From JAHFTY01 sp964584785 (lineage in GTDB: Bacteria; Acidobacteriota; Terriglobia; 20CM-2-55-15): a DNA stretch of 64,000 nucleotides. A program made the position numbers and the translations under genes. The stretch is from NCBI GenBank assembly GCA_964584785.1, contig CAZPBY010000015.1:57027-121026 (forward strand). The letters are read 5' to 3'. The notes below the pieces were generated by a model. That model saw nothing but the letters and a program-made list of their open reading frames with translations. It was not told the origin of the DNA and searched no databases. Position 1 is the first letter of the stretch; every line of letters starts with the position of its first letter. Below, piece by piece: positions 42,252-51,514 of this stretch.

Positions 42252-43421
42252 ATGTCCACGATCGATACATTGCTGAAAGCGGTCCGCGATATTGCCCCGG
42301 TCGTTCGCGAGCACGCGGCCGCGGCCGACCGTGACTGCAGGCTTGTTCCGGCCGCAGCACAGGCAATGCAGAAGGCCGGTCTTTACAAGCTGTGGCGCCC
42401 GATGGCTTTTGGCGGTTTCGAGGCCGAACCGGTTGCCGGTTTACAGGTTCTTGAAGAAGTGTCGCGCATTGACAGCGCGGCCGGATGGAACCTGGCGCTC
42501 TCCACAGGCATCGATTTATTTGGCTCGTGGTACGGCGACCATGCCGCGAAGGCGATATTCAGTCCCGATGCGACGCTGGCCGGCTCGTTCAACCCGATAC
42601 GCAAGGCCGTTCCGGTCGACGGAGGTTATCGGCTCTCGGGCCGGCAGACCTTCGTCAGCGGGGCCCATCAGGCGAAAGTGATTTTCGGTTTGGCCAACAT
42701 TTTCGATGATGGTGTGATGCGGGTTGGATCGAATGGAATTCCGCAGACTCTGCTGACCGCGTTTCGCGCCGGCGATGCCCAGATCCTCGAAAACTGGAAC
42801 ACGATGGGTATGCGCGGCACCGGAAGCCATGACGTCAACCTCGACAATTCCTTCATCCCGGCAGATTGGGCCGTGGACTGGGTACCCCTCCAAAAACCCG
42901 GCCGCGCCTACGAAGGCCCGCTGTACCGGCTGACCATCTGGCCCGCAGTCGCCGCGATTGTCACCGCGGCCCTCGGCATCGCCCGGGTGGCAGTCGACGA
43001 GGCCATCGATGTCGTCACGAAAAAGATTCCGACCTACACGATGAAGACACTCAAAGATCGATCCGCCGTCCAATCGCAACTCGCTCGAGCCGAAGCGAGA
43101 GTCCGTGCCGGTCGCGCTTATCTGTACGACACATTCGAGGAAGCGTGGACGGAAGCGGTCGCGGCGCGGCCGATCGGCGTCCGGATGAAAGGCAAGATGC
43201 AGCTCGCCATGACGCATGCCGTTCTTGAAGCGGCTGCAGCCGTCGACCTCATCCATGACGTTGTCGGCGCTTCGGGCATTCGCGAAGAATACCCGTTTAC
43301 GAAACATTTTCGGGACATCCATGTGATCACCCAGCATGCGTTCATCAACACGAGCAAGCTGGAGTCGGTCGGTCAAATCATGCTCGGCATGGACCCTGAA
43401 TGGCCGTTCTTCGCGTTCTGA
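42252..43421 (+). CDS. Acyl-CoA dehydrogenase-fold flavoprotein (class D monooxygenase-like)
   Basis: The 389-residue protein has the three-domain acyl-CoA dehydrogenase layout: helical N-terminus, beta domain with MGMRGTGSHDVNLDNSFIP and helical C-terminus. Its pattern, with WRPMAFGGFEAEP early and a C-terminal HDVVGASGIREEYPFTKHFRDIHVITQHAF, is closer to flavin-dependent monooxygenases such as HsaA/HpaB-type hydroxylases (Acyl-CoA_dh_2) than to true dehydrogenases. AGGAGG at 42241-42246 lies 5 nt before the ATG, a strong ribosome-binding site. No flavin reductase is next to it. Substrate unknown; divergent from the winged-helix regulator. Confidence 0.78.
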   Translation: MSTIDTLLKAVRDIAPVVREHAAAADRDCRLVPAAAQAMQKAGLYKLWRPMAFGGFEAEPVAGLQVLEEVSRIDSAAGWNLALSTGIDLFGSWYGDHAAKAIFSPDATLAGSFNPIRKAVPVDGGYRLSGRQTFVSGAHQAKVIFGLANIFDDGVMRVGSNGIPQTLLTAFRAGDAQILENWNTMGMRGTGSHDVNLDNSFIPADWAVDWVPLQKPGRAYEGPLYRLTIWPAVAAIVTAALGIARVAVDEAIDVVTKKIPTYTMKTLKDRSAVQSQLARAEARVRAGRAYLYDTFEEAWTEAVAARPIGVRMKGKMQLAMTHAVLEAAAAVDLIHDVVGASGIREEYPFTKHFRDIHVITQHAFINTSKLESVGQIMLGMDPEWPFFAF

Positions 43422-43698
43422 GTTTGCGCGCGCTCTTTTCGATCGACGCGACTGCACTCCCCAACAATTGCCTTGTCAGATAGACAACGGTGCGTTATAG
43501 ATCGCCGCTTCACTTTAAATTAATCCGCCTGTTGCTGACTGTGCGAAGCCGACGCACGCGGCCGCTTTTTGTCCGCCGCCGCGAAGCTTGAACACGGCGG
43601 CATGGGCTGCATCCAAGAAAACAGATTTTCGTAAGACCCGGAAGCTGCCTCGCGCCTGCTGTGAAGAACCCAGCGGCGCTCGTGAAGGAGATTGAAAG
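43422..43698. other. Intergenic region before the large Asp-box protein
   Basis: About 277 nt with a GC-rich stretch near 43550-43600 and an A/T-rich spot (CTTTAAATTAATCC, near 43512). No gene, terminator or sure promoter was recognised. The AAGGAG just before 43699 is the ribosome-binding site of the next gene. Confidence 0.4.
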
Positions 43699-46600
43699 AT
43701 GCGGAGATTCGCTTTGACTTCAGGGTTTGTGCTGTTGGCACTGGTTCTATCACTCATGAGCACGAAAGCGCAGGAACAAAAGTTCGCACGCAAGATCACC
43801 GAGAGTCCGGAAGACCTGATGTCATCGATGGGACACCTCGCTGCGGCGAAGGCCCGGGCGCGCGAATTTCTCAAAACGAAGGTGGGCAAAACTCGTCATG
43901 CGCTGACAGTACCGAATATTGATGATGATGTTGAACCGCCCGATGATTCGATCGTGTGCGACGACGATGGTTGCGAGGTGGGAGGCGAAGATACCGGACC
44001 GGGCAGCACACAATCCGAGGTCGCGATCGCGATGGATCCCACGGGCGCTCACGTGGTGGTGGCTTTTAATGATTTTCGCGGTTTCAACTCAAACCCTCTG
44101 TCTATTTCCGGCTTCGCTTATTCCGATGACGGTGGCCTTCACTGGACCGACGGAGGTCAACTTCCCGCGCCAACCAACGGCAATATCGGCACCGCGAAAT
44201 TGCCGCAGGTGTCCGGCGATCCGGACGTCAAAAATGTGGGCGGCTGCAATTTCATCTACTCGTCGATCATGGTGAAAGGTATCGGTGTCGGCACTTCCGG
44301 AAACACCTTTGCCGGCTCAGCGCAGACGATGAGCATTCACCGGTCTGTCGATTGCGGCCACACGTGGACAGGGCCATTTGAGGTTACCGCTGCCAGCAAT
44401 CCGCATGGCGCGCTCAGCGGTTCAAACGCGCGCGACGCTGCGGACAAGGAATTGATCGATGTCGATCCCGACACCGGTAGGGTCATCATGACATGGACGA
44501 ATTTTTCGTCGAGCGCACTGACAGGGATTCCGGCAGGCGTGGAAATACGGTCGACGTATTCGGATGACATCACGACCGGTAATCCTCCCACCTGGTCACC
44601 TGGGGTGGTGTTGAATTCAGGATCGTCGACCTTCGATACAGGTTCGGTGCCGAGGTTCGCGAGGAATGGCTCTGCCAACGTTTACGTCGCCTGGAGCGCA
44701 TCGAGCCTGAGTGCGTTTACCGGAAATACTTTCGTTGCCCGCTCGACAGACAATGGTGTGACGTGGGGGCCGCCGATAGCGTTGAACGGCGCACAATTCT
44801 TCGTGATTGATTTCATACTCGGCAATGATCGCGTGCACAGCTTTCCGGGCATGGCGGTGGGACCCGAAGGAAATGTCTATGTGGCCTATGCGAGCAACAA
44901 CAATCGCGACGGTTCGGACATTGCCTTCCATCGCAGCACGAATGGCGGAGTGAGCTTCTCACCTGCCGTCTTGCTGAACGCGCGTCCCGGGCTGGACCGG
45001 TCTCAATGGTTCCCGTATGTCACAGCGGACCCGACGACGGGCCGTGTCTATGTGACCTATTACACGCAAGTCGGAAACAGCGGAGACCTCACCGCTTCGG
45101 CGTTCATTTTTTCCGACGACGGCGGAGTCACCTGGTCCAGGCAATCGCAGCTGACGTCTCCGGGTTGCGTCGGAATTCAGACCGACCCGCTGGACTGCCG
45201 GCCATTTCATGCGGGTTACGGCAACGATACGTCGCAACCGAATCTGGGTGACTACATCGGCGCCACAACGTTTAGTGGAGACCTGTTCGCGGTATGGGCC
45301 GGCACGACCCGACTGACATCGTTTGTAGACGGTCAGCCCGATTCAAGCTTCACGACGCCCGATTTCTATGTCAACCGAGTCAACTCAGCGAAAGCCGCTC
45401 TGGCCTTAGCCGGCGGTGGTTTCACTTTCACCGACAGTGGTGGAAATGGCTTTGTTGACGCAGGCGATCGGATCGCGCTGAAAGTGAATATTTCGAACTT
45501 CGTGACGAATGCGATCTCCTCGCCCACAACGTATTCCGGAATCACCGGGACTCTGACTACCAGCACACCGGGAGTCACCATCGTGACCGGAACGGCGCCC
45601 TACCCGAATATCGCGCCGGGCGCCAGCGCGACCAACGTCTCGGACTTCATTTACTCCGTATCACCGTCGTTCGTGCCCGGAACCAGGATCGAATTCGCGT
45701 TGAACATCTCGAGTGCGCAAGGATCCAACTCGGTGATGTTCACGCAAAACACGGGCACGCCAGTCGGAACGACGATCTTCTCCCAAAATTTCAACGGAGT
45801 GAGCGCGGGCGCTCTTCCCACAGCATGGACGACCATTCATGCCGGTGGCGCGAACACCGTGCCTTGGACGACGAGCGACACCTTCTGCGGAACCACGTCG
45901 AACGCCCTGTTCCACGCCAACGCCAACGATGGCGTGGGCGGGACCGGTAATCCCACAAGGTTCGAGCGGGTCGCCTCGCCCAATATCGCGATCCCCTCGG
46001 TTTCGGAGTTTGTGACCATCGACATGGATGTGTGCTACGACACCGAAGACGATCCCAATTTCAATGTGCTGGCCTACGACGGCATGGATCTGCGTATCAC
46101 CGACTTCACTACCGGCCATTTTGCGCGCGCCGAGTTTGTGGAAGCTTTCGCGGAATTCTTCACAACGGGAAGCGCCAACCACTATCCGAAGCACAATCCA
46201 CGAAGTAGCAGTTCCGCCTATTTACAGGATATGTCGTTGTGGGCCGGTGATTCGCAGGGGTTCAAGCACGTTTTCCTCAGGATACCCGGCATGCAAGGCA
46301 CGACCGTTCAGCTCCGTCCCGACTATACACAGGACAGTTCGGGGATCTGTTCGGACGTCCGGCCGGGGCACACCTGCGGGGTCATGATCGACAACATCGT
46401 GGTGCGAAGTGTCGTGACGAAGTCCGACGAGTTGTCGAGCATCAGCTTGACGCCGGTCCTCGGTTCGCCCGGCGTCTTCAATGGAGTCGTGGCGTCGCAG
46501 CCGATCGCAGGTGGCAGCGGCATCGTCGTGAATCTGACGGGATCGGTTTCGACCGGTAACGTTTCCATCTCGCCGGCCAGCGTCACGATTCCGGCAGGGT

Positions 46601-47715
46601 CGCAGACATCGCCGGGTTTCACGGTGACGCTCAGTTCTCCGGACGCACTCGGAAGTGTGACCGCGACCGGACCGTCAAACGCACGATCGGCTTCCATCAC
46701 AGGTACCACAATCGGCGCCACGGCCGGACAATACAGCGATGGCGTCACATTCACCGCCGCTGTCAGTCCCAATGTGGTCTCCGGACAAACCGCCTCCGGT
46801 AACGTGACCTTCATGGTGAATGGAACCGCGGTCGGTTCCAGTCCGATCAATTCCGCGGGCCTTGCGGTTCTGCCGTACACGATCGCCTTGGGACAGGGAA
46901 GCTACTCGACAGTTGCGATCTTCAGCAGCACCAACCCGCTCTTCGGCGGCAGCCTCGGAGCGAACACCTTGACGGTCAGTCGCGAGAATGCCGTAGTGAC
47001 CGCTGTTGCTTCCAACGCAAGCACAGTTCAAGTAACGTCACCGGGCGGAACCGCGAACTTCGCGCTCAGCGCAACTGTTCAGGAGTTACCGGATGGCAGT
47101 TTGGGCGATATCGCCAACGGAGCTCCAGTCACCTTCAACTTATTACCCTTGGGTCCGGGATCCGCCATCTCGCGGACTGCCGTGTCATCCGGTGGAGGTG
47201 TCGGTGGAACGGCTACGGCGAAGGCAACCTTCAGCAACGTTCCCGTTAACGTGTATGAAGTGCAGATACAGGTCGATGGAAATTTTTACACCGGCTCGTC
47301 CAGTGCCGTGATTGCGGTGTTCGATCCTTCACTCGGCTTCGTTACAGGCGGAGGCACCATCGTTCGAGATGACGTCAAGGCGAACTTTGGGTTGAATTTC
47401 AAGTACCTGAAAAATGGGAATGCCCAGGGTCAAATGGTCTACATTGAGCATCGCGCAACGGGCGACGTCGTCGTGAAGAGCAATGCCATCGAATCGCTGT
47501 CGATCGTCGGAAACCAGGCGATCATCATTGGAAAGGCCAATGTCAACGACGCCGGCAACCACAGGTTCCGCGCTATTGTGATCGACGCGGGCGAACCTGG
47601 GAAGCAGGACCAGTTTGGTCTTCAGATCACGACGGCAAACGGAACGGTTGTACCCGGCTTGACCTTTAACCCGATACCTTTGGCGGGCGGCAACGTTCAG
47701 GTGCCCCAGCCATAA
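43699..47715 (+). CDS. Very large exported Asp-box (BNR/sialidase-like) multidomain protein
   Basis: A 1338-residue secreted protein with a signal peptide (MRRFALTSGFVLLALVLSLM, cleavage near TKAQ). Residues about 95-560 hold a six-bladed-propeller-like region with Asp-box repeats (SDDGGLHWTDGG, SVDCGHTWTGP, STDNGVTWGPP, STNGGVSFSPA, SDDGGVTWSRQ). Next come a beta-sandwich region (about 690-900), one or two Ig-like repeats (GNVTFMVNGTAVGSSPI) and a C-terminal domain beginning GFVTGGGTIVRDD, which occurs at the ends of other exported proteins. Asp-box repeats are a structural feature and do not prove sialidase activity; no catalytic set was confirmed. AAGGAGATTGAAAG gives a secure start. Adhesion or polymer binding is likely. 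Confidence 0.7.
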   Translation: MRRFALTSGFVLLALVLSLMSTKAQEQKFARKITESPEDLMSSMGHLAAAKARAREFLKTKVGKTRHALTVPNIDDDVEPPDDSIVCDDDGCEVGGEDTGPGSTQSEVAIAMDPTGAHVVVAFNDFRGFNSNPLSISGFAYSDDGGLHWTDGGQLPAPTNGNIGTAKLPQVSGDPDVKNVGGCNFIYSSIMVKGIGVGTSGNTFAGSAQTMSIHRSVDCGHTWTGPFEVTAASNPHGALSGSNARDAADKELIDVDPDTGRVIMTWTNFSSSALTGIPAGVEIRSTYSDDITTGNPPTWSPGVVLNSGSSTFDTGSVPRFARNGSANVYVAWSASSLSAFTGNTFVARSTDNGVTWGPPIALNGAQFFVIDFILGNDRVHSFPGMAVGPEGNVYVAYASNNNRDGSDIAFHRSTNGGVSFSPAVLLNARPGLDRSQWFPYVTADPTTGRVYVTYYTQVGNSGDLTASAFIFSDDGGVTWSRQSQLTSPGCVGIQTDPLDCRPFHAGYGNDTSQPNLGDYIGATTFSGDLFAVWAGTTRLTSFVDGQPDSSFTTPDFYVNRVNSAKAALALAGGGFTFTDSGGNGFVDAGDRIALKVNISNFVTNAISSPTTYSGITGTLTTSTPGVTIVTGTAPYPNIAPGASATNVSDFIYSVSPSFVPGTRIEFALNISSAQGSNSVMFTQNTGTPVGTTIFSQNFNGVSAGALPTAWTTIHAGGANTVPWTTSDTFCGTTSNALFHANANDGVGGTGNPTRFERVASPNIAIPSVSEFVTIDMDVCYDTEDDPNFNVLAYDGMDLRITDFTTGHFARAEFVEAFAEFFTTGSANHYPKHNPRSSSSAYLQDMSLWAGDSQGFKHVFLRIPGMQGTTVQLRPDYTQDSSGICSDVRPGHTCGVMIDNIVVRSVVTKSDELSSISLTPVLGSPGVFNGVVASQPIAGGSGIVVNLTGSVSTGNVSISPASVTIPAGSQTSPGFTVTLSSPDALGSVTATGPSNARSASITGTTIGATAGQYSDGVTFTAAVSPNVVSGQTASGNVTFMVNGTAVGSSPINSAGLAVLPYTIALGQGSYSTVAIFSSTNPLFGGSLGANTLTVSRENAVVTAVASNASTVQVTSPGGTANFALSATVQELPDGSLGDIANGAPVTFNLLPLGPGSAISRTAVSSGGGVGGTATAKATFSNVPVNVYEVQIQVDGNFYTGSSSAVIAVFDPSLGFVTGGGTIVRDDVKANFGLNFKYLKNGNAQGQMVYIEHRATGDVVVKSNAIESLSIVGNQAIIIGKANVNDAGNHRFRAIVIDAGEPGKQDQFGLQITTANGTVVPGLTFNPIPLAGGNVQVPQP

Positions 47716-47750
47716 GGGGCTGTTTTCCCAACAGAAGCATTTCGGCAGGC

Positions 47751-47836
47751 ACCCTGCGCTGCGCGCACGCGCCGGCTGAAGCCGGCGCCTACTTCATCGC
47801 ACATCGCACCAGGGTTGTAGGCGCGCAGCGCAGGGT
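47751..47836. repeat. Composite palindrome with nested hairpins
   Basis: Outer arms ACCCTGCGCTGCGCGC (47751-47766) and GCGCGCAGCGCAGGGT (47821-47836) are perfect 16-bp complements. Inside lies the hairpin GCGCCGGC-TGAA-GCCGGCGC (47769-47788). GTAGGCGCCGGCTT also occurs near 6004-6017, so the inner part may belong to another dispersed family. It probably terminates transcription behind the large Asp-box gene. Confidence 0.7.
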
Positions 47837-47897
47837 ATTTGCTGCGATCGCGATTAGCTCCGCCCGTCGCGCTTGTCGTTCTTCAGCCACGTGTTGC

Positions 47898-48365
47898 ATG
47901 ATCGCTGCCGTGAGGATTGCATTCAAAGAGACTTTAAAGTGGCCGTTGATTGCGGCAGCGATCGTCGTGGTTGTGAGAGTGATCACGGAACGCGCCGGCG
48001 CGCTGAGTGCTGTCAACAATATGCTCAGCATCGCCGCATTGACGACCGTGCTTGCGCCGATTTACTTCGCACTCCAGATTGGCGAAGCCGGTACGCCACG
48101 TCCACATCGGATGCTGCTGGAACTCGTTTTCATCTACGCAGTCTGCGCTCGGACTATGGTTCTTCCGACGTATTGGGCGGCGCGCATCTTCCACTGGCAC
48201 GAGCGACGTTTCGCGGGCCTTTCCGATTCCAACGCTTTTCTGGGTTTCGTCGCCCTTCCGTTGGTGACCGCCGCCTTCTGGGTCTTTACGTCCGTGGTGT
48301 CCGGCAGCCTCATCGGAGGTATCGTGCTGAAGATCATGAGGCCGCGGACTAAAAAAGAGGATTGA
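47898..48365 (+). CDS. Small integral membrane protein of unknown function
   Basis: A 155-residue hypothetical protein with four predicted hydrophobic helices (about 17-30, 42-60, 75-95 and 115-145) and a basic C-terminus (MRPRTKKED). No family was recognised. It ends 2 nt before the ATG of the next large Asp-box protein, so it is probably coexpressed with it. An assisting role in its export or anchoring is speculation. Confidence 0.6.
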   Translation: MIAAVRIAFKETLKWPLIAAAIVVVVRVITERAGALSAVNNMLSIAALTTVLAPIYFALQIGEAGTPRPHRMLLELVFIYAVCARTMVLPTYWAARIFHWHERRFAGLSDSNAFLGFVALPLVTAAFWVFTSVVSGSLIGGIVLKIMRPRTKKED

Positions 48366-48367
48366 AT

Positions 48368-51300
48368 ATGCGCCTGGCTTGTTTCCGTGCCGTTCTTGTT
48401 CTTGCCGTCCTGGCCTGTGGAGTCGCGACGTTTTATGCACAGCAGGTCCAGCCGTCGTATTTCGCAGAAATGCGCTGGCGATCCATTGGGCCTCCGCGGT
48501 CCGGTTACGTGTCGGCGCCGGCAGGTGTGCCGGGAGATCCGACGACATATTACGTCGGGCTGCCGGAAGGAGGCGTATGGAAGACAACGAACGGAGGCAC
48601 GACGTGGAAGCCGATCTTCGACGACGTGCATGTCGCTTCGATCGGCGCCGTCGCGGTTGCACCGTCGGATCCGAAGATCGTTTACGTCGGGACCGGAAAC
48701 CTATCGGGCTGGTCCTTCACCGTCGGCAAGGGCATCTACAAGTCGACTGATGCGGGCAAGACCTGGACAAACATCGGCCTGAAGGAGTCGCAATACATCG
48801 GGGGTATCGTCGTCGATCCGCGAAATGCCAACAATCTCTTTGTCGCCGTACAGGGACCCCGAGCCGCCGACGCCGCGGGCGAGCGCGGCTTGTACCGATC
48901 GACCGACGGCGGGAGTACATGGTCGCGAGTGTTGCCGGCGGACGGCGTCTCCGGAGCATCCGATGTGTACCTCGATTATGCCGAACCGCAGATCGTTTAC
49001 GTACTGATGGCGGGCGGTCCAGGGGCAGGCGCGTATAAGTCCACCGACGCCGGATCGACGTGGCAGCCCGTGACTACGCGGGGCCTTCCGGATGGCGCGC
49101 GCATCAACGCATTCGCCCTGGCGTCCGGCACACACGGCCGCCGGTTGTACGCCGTCGCGGGCTCTCCCGGCGCTCGAGCGAGTGGACGCGGCCTGTTCCG
49201 ATCGGACGATGGCGGCGAAACATGGACGCTCGGCACCCGGCAACTCGCCAGCGCGGGCGGCAAGATCTACGCGGATCCCCAGCGTCCGAACATTGTTTAT
49301 CTCATGGGTACCGCCATCTATCGCTCGACTGACGCTGGGCAGCACGTTGCGGCGTTTTGGGGCGCGCCCAGCGGCGCGGACCCGCGCTTTCTCTGGATCG
49401 ACCCGACGAACTCGAGACGCATCCTTGCCGGCGTCGATCAAGGCGCGGCAATCTCGGTCGACGATGGCGAATCGTGGACGCCTTATTACGGACTCGTCAA
49501 CGGCCAGTTTTACCGGGTGTCCACGGATTACGACTTTCCCTATCACGTTTGCGGTCCGCAACAGGATTCCGGCACGGCGTGTGTGGCCAGCCGCACCGAC
49601 TTCGGTGAGATTCGGCCGTATGACTGGTATCCGGGCGGCGGATTCGAAAACGGATTCCTGATCGCGGATCCATCCGAAAAACGCTACATGTACACGCAGG
49701 GCTGGTATCACGTCCTTCGGCGATACGATCGGATCACAGGTCAGGTCGTCGTGCTGTATCAGCCTACCGCAGAGGATCGTTTCGGCGGCGCCCCACCGCT
49801 TGCGTTCTCGCCGCAGGATCCACGCACACTTTACATGGCGGCGCAGCACGTCCTCGCCTCAAGCGACCGCGGTTTGACGTGGCGCAGGATCAGTTCGGAC
49901 CTTGCGGCGCCTGCCGGTGTTTCAGCGCAACCACCGCCATCGGGCGCAGGAGGCGTTGGCGCGCCGGCGCCCGGCGGTTCTCTTACTTCGCTCGCGACCT
50001 CGACCGCAGCGGCGGGCACGATCTGGACCGGCGCCAGTACAGGGTTGATTCACGTCACACGCGATGGCGGAAAGACATGGACGAACGTGACGCCAAAAAA
50101 TTTGCCGCCCGGCAGCATCAATGTCATCGACGCTTCTCACACCAACGCCGCTACGGTTTACGTGGCACTGCTTTCACGCGACAACCATCCGCACATCTTT
50201 CGCACCCGCGATTACGGTCAGAGCTGGCAGGAAATCTCAAACGGCTTGACGGACGGCGAAGTCGTTCGCGTCGTTCGCGAGGACCCTGTCGATTCGAGTC
50301 TGATCTACGCCGGAACGGTCACGAGCGCATACGTATCGTTCGACGCCGGCGATCACTGGCAATCGCTGCAGCTGAACCTGCCGACGACAGTCATCACCGA
50401 TATGACGATCCACGAGAATGATCTCGTCGTTTCGACTTACGGCCGCGGCTTCTGGATACTGGACGATGTGTCGCCGCTCCGCCAGGCGCGCGCGGCAACG
50501 TCGTCGAATGCGCCCGCATTCCTGTACAAGCCTGCGCCGGCTTCCCGCGCCCGATGGGACAATACTCAGGACACGCCGGTACCGCCGGAAATGAAGGTCG
50601 GCGACAATCCGCCCGAGGGCGCCATCATGGATTACTACCTCGCCGCAACGGCATCAGGCTCGATCACGATTTCGATCAGCGACGCGGCGGGCCATGTGAT
50701 TCGCCAGTATTCGAACGTCCCTGCAGCGCCCGACCCGACGATGGCGAACGTGCCGGAATACTGGCTCATACCGCCCGTTGTGCTTCCAACGTCCGCCGGG
50801 ATGCACCGCATCGCCTGGGATCTCCGTTATCCCGATCCGCCGACGCTGAACTATGGCTACAACGGCAATCTGCTCGACTATCGCGAGTACACGCTGAGCT
50901 GGCATGCCCTTCCGGGACAGACTCCGCGAACCACACTGGTCGGACCCATGGTGCTGCCCGGAACCTACACCGCGAAGTTGACCGTCAATGGCCGAAGCTA
51001 TTCCGAACCGATTACCGTCGTCGCCGATCCGCGAGTGCCGGTTCCGGCAACTGCGCTGGCGGCGCAGTTTCAATTGCAGCAGCGCATGGTCGCTGGAATT
51101 ACGGTGACGTACGACGCATTCAAATACGTGGAGAAGCTGCGTGCGGCGCTTGCGGCCCCACAGATTGCGAGTGCCGCACAAACACTCGACGCGTCGCTCG
51201 CGACGCTTGCGAACGGACCCGCCGGTTTGGGAACGGCGCATCGCGACCTCGAGAGACGGCTGAACGATATGCTTGTCGGTGACGTCCAGCCGACGCCGAG

Positions 51301-51469
51301 CGTCATCGCCGGTGTCGATGGGCCATGCCGGGCCATCGACGCGATGCTCGACAATCTGCGCCGTCTTCAATCCACAAACGCCGTCGAACTGAACGCGCTC
51401 CTTGCTAAAGCGAATCTGCCGGCACTGCCCGCGTGGACACCACCCGCGGCTCCCTCGTGTGGAAAGTAG
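48368..51469 (+). CDS. Exported VPS10/sortilin-like Asp-box repeat protein (glycosyl-hydrolase-like)
   Basis: A 1033-residue protein with a signal peptide (MRLACFRAVLVLAVLACGVATFYAQ) and at least ten Asp-box repeats (GVWKTTNGGTTWKP, GIYKSTDAGKTWTN, GLYRSTDGGSTWSR, GLFRSDDGGETWTL, VTRDGGKTWTN and others) forming one or two propellers over residues 20-700. TYGRGFWILDD closes that region, and a C-terminal beta-rich plus helical part follows. Similar proteins are annotated as BNR glycosyl hydrolases, but enzymatic activity is not proven. AGAGGA lies before the ATG at 48368. Paired with the preceding membrane gene; convergent with the kinase. Confidence 0.78.
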   Translation: MRLACFRAVLVLAVLACGVATFYAQQVQPSYFAEMRWRSIGPPRSGYVSAPAGVPGDPTTYYVGLPEGGVWKTTNGGTTWKPIFDDVHVASIGAVAVAPSDPKIVYVGTGNLSGWSFTVGKGIYKSTDAGKTWTNIGLKESQYIGGIVVDPRNANNLFVAVQGPRAADAAGERGLYRSTDGGSTWSRVLPADGVSGASDVYLDYAEPQIVYVLMAGGPGAGAYKSTDAGSTWQPVTTRGLPDGARINAFALASGTHGRRLYAVAGSPGARASGRGLFRSDDGGETWTLGTRQLASAGGKIYADPQRPNIVYLMGTAIYRSTDAGQHVAAFWGAPSGADPRFLWIDPTNSRRILAGVDQGAAISVDDGESWTPYYGLVNGQFYRVSTDYDFPYHVCGPQQDSGTACVASRTDFGEIRPYDWYPGGGFENGFLIADPSEKRYMYTQGWYHVLRRYDRITGQVVVLYQPTAEDRFGGAPPLAFSPQDPRTLYMAAQHVLASSDRGLTWRRISSDLAAPAGVSAQPPPSGAGGVGAPAPGGSLTSLATSTAAAGTIWTGASTGLIHVTRDGGKTWTNVTPKNLPPGSINVIDASHTNAATVYVALLSRDNHPHIFRTRDYGQSWQEISNGLTDGEVVRVVREDPVDSSLIYAGTVTSAYVSFDAGDHWQSLQLNLPTTVITDMTIHENDLVVSTYGRGFWILDDVSPLRQARAATSSNAPAFLYKPAPASRARWDNTQDTPVPPEMKVGDNPPEGAIMDYYLAATASGSITISISDAAGHVIRQYSNVPAAPDPTMANVPEYWLIPPVVLPTSAGMHRIAWDLRYPDPPTLNYGYNGNLLDYREYTLSWHALPGQTPRTTLVGPMVLPGTYTAKLTVNGRSYSEPITVVADPRVPVPATALAAQFQLQQRMVAGITVTYDAFKYVEKLRAALAAPQIASAAQTLDASLATLANGPAGLGTAHRDLERRLNDMLVGDVQPTPSVIAGVDGPCRAIDAMLDNLRRLQSTNAVELNALLAKANLPALPAWTPPAAPSCGK

Positions 51470-51514
51470 GCTCCGTTGGACGCCACGGCGCCTCGCGCGC
51501 GCTCTGAACTCTGG

